The notes beneath the pieces are model-generated. The model saw only the letters and a list, made by a program, of their open reading frames with translations. It was not told the origin of the DNA and made no database searches. A program made the translations under genes and the position numbers. Positions 7,810 through 15,360 of a stretch of DNA of 64,000 bases are shown here, piece by piece (position 1 is the stretch's first letter; each line of letters opens with the position of its first letter). Origin of the DNA: Massilia sp. CFBP 13721 (GTDB lineage Bacteria > Pseudomonadota > Gammaproteobacteria > Burkholderiales > Burkholderiaceae_D); the NCBI RefSeq assembly GCF_014842025.1, contig NZ_JACYUY010000012.1, positions 62,001-126,000 of the forward strand, read 5' to 3'.

Positions 7810-10092
7810 TTAGCGCGGCACGATCGCAAATTGCGGGCTCTCGCTGTAGTTCGGCTTGACCGAACGGGACATGAACTTGGCCCATGCGGCCGCGCCATTC
7901 GGCAGGCGTGCATCCACCGAATACGCCAGGGCTGGCTGCATGTTCGACGGGTAGCCAATATTAGTCGAGGAATAACCGGTCATTTCGCCGACGCGCAAAC
8001 CCAGGGCATTTGCCATTGCCTGACTATTGCAAGGCAGGTTCGGGTTCGTCGTGGGGTTGGCGGCTGCCAGCTGGGCCATCGTCGTATAGTTGGGGCTGTC
8101 CCACGAATCGCGAATGTTCATCGAATACATCGCACCGTCAACCCAGCACATGGGCTCGCTCATGCGCAGTACCGGCGCCTTGGCTTTCCAGGCCAGCAGG
8201 GCTTGGGCGCCGCTGAAACCCAGCTCGGCGGTGTGGCCAACGGCAGCAGTAAAGAAATCGTCCTGCCACGGGGCGATACCACGGCCACCGTAGACCACTG
8301 CACCTTCGCCGTCGAGTACGCCGAAGATGTTGGCGCCGGGGTTGTTCGTGTAGCGGGCGTTATACCATTCCATGTTGTTCGTCATGATGCGGGTAAAGTG
8401 CCCTTTCAACGTGTCGCTATCCGGCGTGATGTAGGTTGCTTCCGCCACCGTGCGCAGGCTCCAGGCCTCGGCACGTACCTGACCCCGCCACGACAGCAGG
8501 CCCTTGATATTGTCGCGGTAGCCCGGATTGGACTCGAATATGTCGTACATGGCCCAGAACTGCAGCTCTTCCAGGTAATAGTAGTCACCGGTGACCAGGT
8601 AAGGCAGGTAAGCGAAGCCTGGCTGGTGCGCACTGTCATGGGTCTTATACGTTGCGCAGCTGGCGCCGGGTGCGCAATTCGGGAACGATTCATGCTGTCT
8701 GGTAACCGGGTTATAGGTATCACCAGATCGTCCCAGGATGGTCATGTACGGATAGTCCATCAGACTTACCGGGCGGCCGGTATTCTTGTCGCGGTAGTGC
8801 GTCGACCAGGTGCCGGCCAGGTCGGCGGTGCCCAGCGTGACCTCTTTGGCCCGTGCATCCATCGACAGCAGGTAGCTGGCGGCCCAGCCAGGCAACAGGC
8901 CAATGTCCGGACGCCCGCCGGTGCTCGGCATGTAAGGATCGGCCATGCCAACACCCATCGGCTCGATGCCGGGGCCGGTCCAGCTCCGCTTGTAGCCTGC
9001 CAGGGTTGCTTCAGACGGCACCACGCTCTGGTCGTAGTTCGGCAGCGCGCGGCTGGCGATCAGATAAGCGGTATTGTGCTTCACGTGCACTTGCGAGCCG
9101 TCGCCGCCCCACCAGAAGACCTTGCGCCAGCGGCTGTGGTGGACGTGCTCCAGGGCTTGCTTGGAGAAGACCACCTGGCCCTGCACCGTGACCTGAGTAT
9201 CGTAGGTGAAGTTCTGCGGGTTCGGCTCATAGGCCCAGGTATTTTCGAGGGTGACGTCGACGCGCGCCTTTTTGACGGCGTCGTACCAGCGGATTGCAAA
9301 GCGCGCAGTCAGGTGCGGGTGGGCGACACCCTTGTCGTCCCGCAGTGGTGCGTTCACCAGCCATTCGTTGGCGACGGCGCCGGAGAGCCAGGTCTGGGAG
9401 GCGTTGCCATTCTTGATCAAGTCGTCAGGCGAAACGCGATAGGTCACGCCGCCGATGGTGGCTTGCACGGATGCGCTGAAACCGTTCTGCAGCAGGGTTT
9501 TCGGTGACACGCCCGCAGTCTTTGGCGCGTTCGTTTTCATCAGCGACAGGGTGCGCGTTTCGTTCACGGCCAGGCTCGGGACAATACCCGACACGACGGC
9601 GTGGCGAATCGAGCCGTCCGCATGGGTGGCCTTGACGTCCATTTGCAGGTAAACCGTCTCGCCATTGTCGAAGCGGCCGACCAGCGTATTACCCGGCTGC
9701 ATATCGCCGACGGCAAATACTTGGCCAAAGGTCACCGGCACATTCGTTTGCGCGACTTTCGCAGTATTCTGGAGGCGCACATCGGTGACGACGCCGAACA
9801 CGTTGCTCGAAGCGGCAGGGATGGGGGCTGCGGAGGTTGCGATGGCGTCTGCAGCAGGGGTTGCAGAGAGGCTTGTCGCGATCGCTTTCGCTGCTGTCGC
9901 CAATTCGGCTGAAGCGTCAGCGGCAGACGTAGCAGGCGCTGCCGAAGCTGCTGGCACACCGGTTGGTGCAGCCGTTGCAGAGGTAGGGAGCGTAGCAGGA
10001 GCACTGGAGCCGCCGCCGCAGGCGACAAGCGTGGCACCGAATACCGCGGCTGCGGCAATTCGCGATGCAAAATTCTGGAGTGGGAGTGTCAT
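7810..10092 (-). CDS. Large secreted lipoprotein, possible RIFT-barrel/lyase-like protein, function unknown
   Basis: The product is 760 residues. It begins with a lipoprotein signal and lipobox LVAC (Cys25), followed by GGGSS and a long low-complexity Ala/Thr/Pro/Ser linker (about 29-95). This is the usual layout of surface or periplasmic lipoproteins in this group. From about residue 100 it is globular. The section with GNTLVGRFDNGETVYLQMDV and DGSIRHAVVSG (about 130-170) resembles the N-terminal RIFT-barrel domain of exo-rhamnogalacturonan-lyase-like proteins. The Trp/Tyr-rich remainder (about 330-700) could form a toroid-like carbohydrate-active domain. That assignment is from memory of family style only, with no catalytic residues proven. 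It is monocistronic, with its own terminator downstream and a 263-base gap upstream. Confidence 0.7.
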   Translation of the reverse strand: MTLPLQNFASRIAAAAVFGATLVACGGGSSAPATLPTSATAAPTGVPAASAAPATSAADASAELATAAKAIATSLSATPAADAIATSAAPIPAASSNVFGVVTDVRLQNTAKVAQTNVPVTFGQVFAVGDMQPGNTLVGRFDNGETVYLQMDVKATHADGSIRHAVVSGIVPSLAVNETRTLSLMKTNAPKTAGVSPKTLLQNGFSASVQATIGGVTYRVSPDDLIKNGNASQTWLSGAVANEWLVNAPLRDDKGVAHPHLTARFAIRWYDAVKKARVDVTLENTWAYEPNPQNFTYDTQVTVQGQVVFSKQALEHVHHSRWRKVFWWGGDGSQVHVKHNTAYLIASRALPNYDQSVVPSEATLAGYKRSWTGPGIEPMGVGMADPYMPSTGGRPDIGLLPGWAASYLLSMDARAKEVTLGTADLAGTWSTHYRDKNTGRPVSLMDYPYMTILGRSGDTYNPVTRQHESFPNCAPGASCATYKTHDSAHQPGFAYLPYLVTGDYYYLEELQFWAMYDIFESNPGYRDNIKGLLSWRGQVRAEAWSLRTVAEATYITPDSDTLKGHFTRIMTNNMEWYNARYTNNPGANIFGVLDGEGAVVYGGRGIAPWQDDFFTAAVGHTAELGFSGAQALLAWKAKAPVLRMSEPMCWVDGAMYSMNIRDSWDSPNYTTMAQLAAANPTTNPNLPCNSQAMANALGLRVGEMTGYSSTNIGYPSNMQPALAYSVDARLPNGAAAWAKFMSRSVKPNYSESPQFAIVPR

Positions 10093-10228
10093 GGCAGTTC
10101 TTCGTGAGTTGCAATCGGGTATAAATTATTGCCCGGTGGAATTCCCAAAGGTTACGCCAAAGCAAAACCCAGTAACAGCAAAATCAAAGCTGTTGTTCCA
10201 TATCCGTTCAAAATACAACGAAAGGTTG

Positions 10229-10265
10229 TCGATTTTTTTACGAATATTATTCGTTTAGAAATCGA
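10229..10265. repeat. Nested AT-rich perfect inverted repeat
   Basis: The outer 7-bp arms (10229-10235 and 10259-10265) enclose an inner 7-bp pair (10240-10246 and 10248-10254) around a single T. It lies between two minus-strand genes, about 140 bases upstream of the lipoprotein start. No T run follows the inner stem on either strand in terminator fashion, so an operator or a cruciform is as likely as a terminator. Confidence 0.6.
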
Positions 10266-10299
10266 TTCTTACATATTTATATAGCCAATTTAAAATTCT

Positions 10300-10331
10300 G
10301 TGCAAATAAATAAACCGCCCTGTAGGCGGTC
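10300..10331 (-). terminator. Possible terminator of the cytochrome c gene
   Basis: ACCGCC/GGCGGT form a short 6-bp stem (about 10315-10331) with a 5-base loop. On the minus strand a TTTATTTATTT tract follows. It is placed just past the cytochrome stop codon. Confidence 0.55.
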
Positions 10332-10355
10332 TGTTTTAGGGGTGTTCAGCAAGCC

Positions 10356-11261
10356 TCATCGCGAGGATGCCACCATGAAATCGACGGCCGCCTTGACGTC
10401 GGCATCCGGGGCGCTCGAGCCACCTTTTGGCGGCATCACACCTGCCTTGCCCTGGAAACCTTTGAGCGCATGCTCATACAAGACGGCGTTACCCTGCTTG
10501 ATACGTGGTGCCCAGGCAGCCTTGTCGGCAAGTTTTGGCGCGCCGGCAATGCCCGCGCCGTGGCAGGCGATGCAGGCGCTGTTGTAGAGCGCCTTGCCGA
10601 CTTCGGCACTGGCAACCGCTGGTGCGGCGACTGGTGCGGCGGCCGGTGCAGGGGGTGGGGCAGCAGCCGGCATGGCAGCGGCTGGAGAAGCGCTTGCGGC
10701 ATTCGCCGCCGCCGGGACAACCGACGCGGCAGCGGCTACAGGTGCCGCGGCAGGCGCCGGCACGGCCGGTTCCTTGAACTTGGCGCCGCTCTGGTTAGCC
10801 ATATAAACAACAGCGCGTTCGACTTCCACATTCTCCAGGTCGGGATTGCCGCCCTTGGCCGGCATGGCGCGGATGCCCTCGATCGCATGTTTCACCAGCG
10901 TGTCGTAACCCTGGGCCAAGCGCGCATTCCAGTCGCCGGCAACGCCTACCTTTGGCGCTCCGGCGGCGCCACTGGTGTGGCAGGCGGCGCACACGGCGGC
11001 ATACACGGCATTGCCGGCTTGCAGTACCTTGGGTGCATTGGCATCGCGCAGCGTAAAACCTTCTTCCGCCACCGGACGCAGACGTTGTGCAACCGCTTCC
11101 GGACCCAGGCTATTGGTGCCGGCGCCCGCGAGCTTGTCATTGGTGACGAAGGAGACAAGCAGAATGATGCCGATCACGATGACCAGGAAGAAGCCTGCGA
11201 CCACGCCGATCAGTTGCTTGGGCGTCCGGATAAACGATTGTTCACTGTGTGCGTCGCTCAT
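10356..11261 (-). CDS. Membrane-anchored diheme c-type cytochrome (cytochrome c5-like domains)
   Basis: This is a 301-residue electron carrier of the periplasm, tethered by one N-terminal membrane segment (about 18-38). Two class I cytochrome c domains are present. The first has heme motif CAACH at residues 91-95 and a probable Met ligand in RAMPAKGG. The second has CIACH at 230-234 and GVMPPKGG. A Pro/Ala-rich linker (about 163-220) separates them. The pair of short domains with GGxP-type Met motifs matches cytochrome c5/CycB-like proteins used with terminal oxidases. The start is the ATG at 11261, since residues before it in the same frame look non-coding and overlap the tRNA promoter region. 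It stands alone; no oxidase genes are adjacent. Confidence 0.92.
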   Translation of the reverse strand: MSDAHSEQSFIRTPKQLIGVVAGFFLVIVIGIILLVSFVTNDKLAGAGTNSLGPEAVAQRLRPVAEEGFTLRDANAPKVLQAGNAVYAAVCAACHTSGAAGAPKVGVAGDWNARLAQGYDTLVKHAIEGIRAMPAKGGNPDLENVEVERAVVYMANQSGAKFKEPAVPAPAAAPVAAAASVVPAAANAASASPAAAMPAAAPPPAPAAAPVAAPAVASAEVGKALYNSACIACHGAGIAGAPKLADKAAWAPRIKQGNAVLYEHALKGFQGKAGVMPPKGGSSAPDADVKAAVDFMVASSR

Positions 11262-11404
11262 GATTTCCTTAATACGATTAAAAAAACCTGCTATCCGGCG
11301 TTTGTTCTTCCTGCGTGACGCTTTGCAAAGGCCGCAATCGGCGATTATAGACCCAAAAGATTCCTTATGGCACATCCAACATGAGCAAGTTCGCACCTTT
11401 TCCG

Positions 11405-11433
11405 TGGACGGCTGGCCGGAAAGACTGTATCCT
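11405..11433 (+). promoter_or_regulatory. Candidate sigma-70 promoter of the tRNA-Arg gene
   Basis: TGGACG (11405-11410) and TATCCT (11428-11433) are spaced by 17 bases, each matching four of six consensus bases. The predicted start would be about 20 bases before the mature tRNA. Confidence 0.45.
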
Positions 11434-11458
11434 TCGCTTCGCTCAGGAGTTTCTCCGT

Positions 11459-11534
11459 GCGGCTGTAGCTCAGTGGATAGAGTATTGGCCTCCGAAGCCA
11501 AGGGTCGCTGGTTCGATCCCAGCCAGCCGCACCA
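11459..11534 (+). tRNA. tRNA-Arg (anticodon CCG)
   Basis: The 76 nucleotides fold as a full cloverleaf. The acceptor stem is GCGGCTG with CAGCCGC, the anticodon stem TTGGC/GCCAA with loop CTCCGAA, and the T arm carries GTTCGATCC. A genome-encoded CCA ends it at 11532-11534. The anticodon CCG reads the CGG arginine codon. Confidence 0.97.
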
Positions 11535-11996
11535 TCAATCAGGCTCTTCTCAGGTTTTTAACTGAGGAATTTAGATGCCGTCCTTAAGAACAATGTCCTC
11601 ATCAGAGGGGTTGTTACCAAGTCCAGTAATGAAGAGACGCGTAGAACGCGTCATCGGGCCACGATTCATTGTGTCCTGATTACCTCGTCCCGCAATCCAC
11701 GATTTTTCTGTCATGCCGCAGGTCCGCAAAGGGCCAAGTTGCGCGCGACACAAGTAAGCCTTGCTTTTTATAAGCAAATACCTGATCACACATCTACCTT
11801 TTCTTGGCAGAAATTTTATCCAACCACAGGGTGTTTTTGGGCGTATGCCGAGCTGTAGCGAGGGGTTGCGGATCAGGCTTGGTGAGATGCCTTTACAACA
11901 ACTGCAAGTAAGTCATTTTGATATTCCGTTACACATATGAAAGTGTTGTATCATTCTTACCATTAGTGCTTATCAATTGTTACCTTAAGGCAAGTA
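11535..11996 (+). other. Low-GC gap between tRNA-Arg and the polysaccharide cluster
   Basis: The 462 bases are clearly lower in GC than either flank. I see no convincing gene. A 72-codon open frame on the minus strand (11571-11789) has no recognizable features. A weak CTCAG/CTGAG stem lies just after the tRNA, and a perfect 7-bp dyad with a 3-base centre lies at 11636-11652. A promoter for the downstream operon must lie in the AT-rich 11900-11990 stretch, but no single good match stands out. Confidence 0.5.
11636..11652. repeat. Perfect 7-bp dyad GACGCGT-AGA-ACGCGTC
   Basis: The two arms are exact reverse complements around a 3-base centre, in a non-coding stretch downstream of the tRNA. It could be an operator or a remnant of a recombination site; nothing else supports either. 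Confidence 0.5.
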
Positions 11997-13100
11997 ATGA
12001 CTACTCAAGTTCCACTTTTCTCGTCGCAAATTGCCAATACTGGCGTTGATTTGATTGGTGCAATGGGACGTGTAGTCGAGCGAAACTGGTATGTTCTTGG
12101 TAGTGAAGTGACTGCGTTCGAAACTGAATTTGCGGCTTATCAGGGCGTGAAATCGTGCATTTCGCTTGCCAATGGGACGGACGCGCTTGAAATTGCCCTG
12201 CGTACGCTGGACATTGGTGCCGGCAAACGCGTTGCCCTGGTAGCCAACGCCGGATTTTATGGCAGCACCGCAGTGCATGCAGTCGGCGCCGAGCCTGTCT
12301 ACGTCGACGTCGACGCCGCCACACTGACCATGGCGCCCGCCGCCCTGCAAGCGGCGCTGGCCGCTGGCGTCGATGCCGTCATCGTTACCCACCTGTATGG
12401 GCAGATGGCCGATATCGAGCAGATCGTCGCCCTGGCTGCGGCCGCCGGCGTCCCCTTGATCGAAGACTGTGCCCAGTCGCATGGCGCTATCCACGGTGGT
12501 GGCCGTGCCGGCAGTTTCAGTGATATCGCCTGCTACAGTTTTTATCCGACCAAAAACCTCGGTGCGATCGGGGATGGCGGCGCCATCACCACCAACAGCG
12601 CCGAACTCGACACCCGGGCGCGCCGCCTGCGCCAGTATGGCTGGAGCAGCAAATACCACGTCACCGAAGCGGGCGGACGCAACAGCCGCCTGGACGAGTT
12701 GCAGGCCGCCGTGCTGCGCGAAAAATTGCCAATGCTCGACGGCTGGAATGCCCAGCGCCGCGACATCGCCAAGCGTTACAACGCCGCCTTTTCGGACTTG
12801 CCCGTGCAGTTGCCGGCCTCGACCGGCGACGATTTCGTCGCCCACCTGTATGTGATTCGGGTCAAGGAGCGCGCCGCTTTTATCGCCGCCATGACCGCCG
12901 CCGGCATTGCAACCGATATTCATTACCCGGTGCCAGACCATCTTCAAACGGCCTATCCCGATGCAGCGGGCGCATCGCTGCCTGTGTCGGAAGCTGCCAG
13001 CGCCACAGTCGTGACGCTGCCATGTTTCCCTGGGCTCGACGCCGGCAGTGTCGAACGCGTCATTGCGGCCGTGCAGGGCTACTTCAGGGCCAGCAACTAA
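11997..13100 (+). CDS. DegT/DnrJ/EryC1/StrS sugar aminotransferase (FdtB-like)
   Basis: This is a 367-residue PLP-dependent aminotransferase that would convert a nucleotide-linked keto-sugar to the amino-sugar in the cytoplasm. The fold-type I features are clear: SLANGTDALEIAL (about 56-68) for phosphate binding, LIEDCAQSHGA with the PLP-ring Asp (about 154-164), and the Schiff-base Lys186 in YPTKNLGAIGDGG. The C-terminus has the usual HLYVIR and DIHYPVP blocks. Two genes later is a fused acyltransferase/ketoisomerase of the FdtC-FdtA/WxcM type. The likely substrate is therefore a dTDP-3-keto-6-deoxyhexose, leading to Fuc3NAc or Qui3NAc. The ATG at 11997 has AAGG about 8 bases upstream. The first about 170 bases are lower in GC than the rest. 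Confidence 0.92.
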   Translation: MTTQVPLFSSQIANTGVDLIGAMGRVVERNWYVLGSEVTAFETEFAAYQGVKSCISLANGTDALEIALRTLDIGAGKRVALVANAGFYGSTAVHAVGAEPVYVDVDAATLTMAPAALQAALAAGVDAVIVTHLYGQMADIEQIVALAAAAGVPLIEDCAQSHGAIHGGGRAGSFSDIACYSFYPTKNLGAIGDGGAITTNSAELDTRARRLRQYGWSSKYHVTEAGGRNSRLDELQAAVLREKLPMLDGWNAQRRDIAKRYNAAFSDLPVQLPASTGDDFVAHLYVIRVKERAAFIAAMTAAGIATDIHYPVPDHLQTAYPDAAGASLPVSEAASATVVTLPCFPGLDAGSVERVIAAVQGYFRASN

Positions 13101-13102
13101 AA

Positions 13103-14050
13103 ATGCTCAGTCTGATTGTCCCCGTCTACGGGAACGAAGGTTCGCTGCCGGAACTGCTCGCCGCGGTCACCAGGCTGAACGACAACCTGGGCGGCGAATT
13201 CGAAGCGGTGTTCGTGGTCGACGCCAGTCCCGACAACTGTTACATGTTGTTGCGCAAGCAATTGCCTCAACAAGCTTTTCGCTCGCAGCTGGTGCTTTTG
13301 TCGCGCAACTTCGGTTCCTTTGCGGCGATTCGCATGGGGTTGCAATTTGCCCAGGGACAGCGCTTTGCCGTGATGGCGGCGGACTTGCAAGAGCCGCCCG
13401 AGCTGGTGCTGCAGATGGACGCCATCCTGCAGTGCGACGAAGCCGATGTGGTCGTCGGCGTGCGCGAAGGGCGCAACGATCCGTTGTCTTCCCGCCTCAT
13501 GTCCGGCGCCTTCTGGTGGCTATACCGCAAATATGTGATGGCTGACATTCCGCCAGGCGGTGTCGACATGTTTGGCTGCAACCGCGATTTCCGCGATACC
13601 TTGCTGACGCTCGAGGAACGGCATTCGTCGCTGATCGGACAACTGTTCTGGGTCGGCTACCGCCGCAAAATCGTCGGCTATACAAGGCTGGAGCGTCAGC
13701 ACGGCAAATCCGGGTGGACCTTCAAGAAAAAGTGGAAGTACCTGATGGACAGCGTGTTCTCGTTCACGGACCTTCCCATCAAATTGCTGATTCGCATTGG
13801 CGCCATCGGCACCGCATTTGTCGCCGCGCTTGGTGTCGTCGTCATGGCGGCACGCCTCAACGGGCTGATCGACGTGCCCGGCTACGCCATGACCATCCTG
13901 ACGATCGCCCTGCTTGGTTCAATGAACCTGCTCGGTCTCGGTATCGTCGGTGTATATGCCTGGCGCACCTACGAAAACACCAAACAACGGCCTAACGCCA
14001 TTCATCGCCAATCTCACGTTTTCGAAGGAAACCATGTCTGCCAACATTGA
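13103..14050 (+). CDS. Glycosyltransferase family 2, GtrB/DPM1-like
   Basis: This 315-residue enzyme has a cytoplasmic GT-A domain (about 1-225) and two C-terminal membrane helices (about 233-260 and 268-293). That is the layout of bactoprenol glycosyltransferases (GtrB), which load a sugar onto undecaprenyl phosphate. The signature AADLQEPPE (residues 92-100) matches the DxDLQxPP metal/UDP-binding motif, although the first Asp of the usual DADLQ is replaced by Ala. The ATG at 13103 starts two bases after the aminotransferase stop, and the gene overlaps the next one by 17 bases. With GtrA and the GtrII-like protein downstream it forms a three-part O-antigen-style glycosylation set. Confidence 0.9.
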   Translation: MLSLIVPVYGNEGSLPELLAAVTRLNDNLGGEFEAVFVVDASPDNCYMLLRKQLPQQAFRSQLVLLSRNFGSFAAIRMGLQFAQGQRFAVMAADLQEPPELVLQMDAILQCDEADVVVGVREGRNDPLSSRLMSGAFWWLYRKYVMADIPPGGVDMFGCNRDFRDTLLTLEERHSSLIGQLFWVGYRRKIVGYTRLERQHGKSGWTFKKKWKYLMDSVFSFTDLPIKLLIRIGAIGTAFVAALGVVVMAARLNGLIDVPGYAMTILTIALLGSMNLLGLGIVGVYAWRTYENTKQRPNAIHRQSHVFEGNHVCQH

Positions 14051-14993
14051 TTATTTCGTCCACGAACGCGCCTTATGCGAATCGTCCCATATCGGCAAAG
14101 GCACGCGCGTATGGGCCTTTGCCCATGTGTTGCCGGAAGCAAAAATTGGCGAAGACTGTAATGTTTGCGATAACGTTTTCATAGAAAACGATGTGCGCGT
14201 GGGCGACCGCGTGACCATTAAATGCGGGGTGCAGTTGTGGGACGGCGTCACCCTCGAAGACGACGTATTCGTCGGACCGAACGCCACGTTTACCAACGAT
14301 ATTTTCCCGCGCAGTAAAAAATTCCCGGAAAAATTCGCGCGCACGATCATTCGGCGCGGTGCCTCGATTGGCGCGAATGCGACCATTTTGCCGGGCATTA
14401 CCATCGGGCAGGGCGCGATGATCGGCGCCGGCGCCGTCGTCACCCGCTCGGTTCCGCCGGACGCCATTGTGGTAGGCAATCCCGCAAAAATCGTCGGTTA
14501 TGTCGATGCCAAGGCGGTAGTCGCCGCTGCCCGTGCTCCAGTGGGTGAAGCGCGCCCCGCGTCGAACGTCAAGGCCACCGATGTGCGGGGTGTCACCGTG
14601 CACACGATGAAGGAAGCGGCCGATATTCGCGGCAGCCTGTCGGTGGGTGAATTCGAGCGCGACATACCGTTCGTGCCAGCACGATATTTCCTGGTGTATG
14701 GCGTGCCGACCGTGGAAACGCGTGGCGAACATGCGCATCACGAATGCCATCAGTTCTTGATCGCCATTAAAGGTTCGGTGCATGTGGTCGCGTTCGACGG
14801 CAGCAAGCGCGAGGAATTCGTGCTCGATGCGGCGACCACCGGGCTGTACCTGCCGCCGATGACCTGGGGTATCCAGTACAAATACTCGAGCGATGCCGTA
14901 TTGCTGGTGTTCGCATCGCACCATTATGATAATGCTGACTATATCCGCAGCTACGACGAATACGTCGCGCTGACGTCGCACCGGCATGCGTGA
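14034..14993 (+). CDS. Fused hexapeptide acyltransferase and WxcM-like sugar ketoisomerase
   Basis: The product is 319 residues with two catalytic parts. Residues about 1-165 are a left-handed beta-helix acyltransferase made of hexapeptide repeats (IGKGTRVW, IGEDCNV, VGDRVTI, IGANATI, IGQGAMIGAGAVV, ending VVGNPAKIVG). This part resembles FdtC and would acylate the 3-amino group. Residues about 185-319 form a cupin of the WxcM/FdtA type, a dTDP-4-keto-6-deoxyhexose 3,4-ketoisomerase. GEHAHHECHQFL carries the conserved His pair, and LYLPPMTWG is a typical ending. The fusion joins the step before and the step after the aminotransferase encoded two genes upstream. The ATG at 14034 has AAGGAA just before it. 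It overlaps the upstream glycosyltransferase and the downstream GtrA gene. Confidence 0.93.
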   Translation: MSANIDYFVHERALCESSHIGKGTRVWAFAHVLPEAKIGEDCNVCDNVFIENDVRVGDRVTIKCGVQLWDGVTLEDDVFVGPNATFTNDIFPRSKKFPEKFARTIIRRGASIGANATILPGITIGQGAMIGAGAVVTRSVPPDAIVVGNPAKIVGYVDAKAVVAAARAPVGEARPASNVKATDVRGVTVHTMKEAADIRGSLSVGEFERDIPFVPARYFLVYGVPTVETRGEHAHHECHQFLIAIKGSVHVVAFDGSKREEFVLDAATTGLYLPPMTWGIQYKYSSDAVLLVFASHHYDNADYIRSYDEYVALTSHRHA

Positions 14994-15360
14994 GGGCGGC
15001 AGCGCCCTGCGCTTTCTGCTTGCCGGGGGCCTGAATACCGCCGTTACTTATCTGATGTACCTGGGGCTGCTGCATGTGGCGGGCGTCCAGGTCAGTTACG
15101 CAATCGCCTTTGTCAGTGGCATCGCCATCAGTTACGTGCTCGGTCGCGTCTTCGTCTTCAAAGCACACCGGGGCTACCGCTCGGCGCTCATCCTGCCCCT
15201 GGTGTACCTGATCCAGTACTTGACGGGCGCCGCCGTGGTCTGGGCCTGGGTTGATGTATTGCACCAGCACCCGATGTTAGCGCCGGCCATTTCCATTGCG
15301 GTCACCCTCCCGCTGACGTATTTTCTGTCGAAATTTGCCTTTGTTGGAAAGATCCGATGA
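14986..15360 (+). CDS. GtrA-like membrane protein (polyprenyl-phosphate-sugar flippase), copy 1
   Basis: This 124-residue protein has four predicted membrane helices and the GtrA family start FLLAGGLNTAVTYLMYL (about 10-26) and YVLGRVFVF. GtrA proteins are thought to flip undecaprenyl-phosphate-linked sugars to the periplasm. It overlaps the preceding gene by 8 bases and the following one by 4 (ATGA), so translation is probably coupled. With the GtrB-like enzyme at 13103 and the GtrII-like enzyme at 15357 it completes a glycosylation set. Confidence 0.92.
   Translation: MREGGSALRFLLAGGLNTAVTYLMYLGLLHVAGVQVSYAIAFVSGIAISYVLGRVFVFKAHRGYRSALILPLVYLIQYLTGAAVVWAWVDVLHQHPMLAPAISIAVTLPLTYFLSKFAFVGKIR

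Noticed and set aside
10500-10790. Repetitive GC-rich sequence in the cytochrome gene as a DNA repeat
   Set aside because: It encodes an Ala/Pro linker between two heme domains; the repetition is due to the protein composition.
11571-11789. 72-codon minus-strand frame after the tRNA
   Set aside because: It has no ribosome site, motif or operon partner, and sits in a low-GC gap where chance frames are common. It is kept only as part of the gap description.
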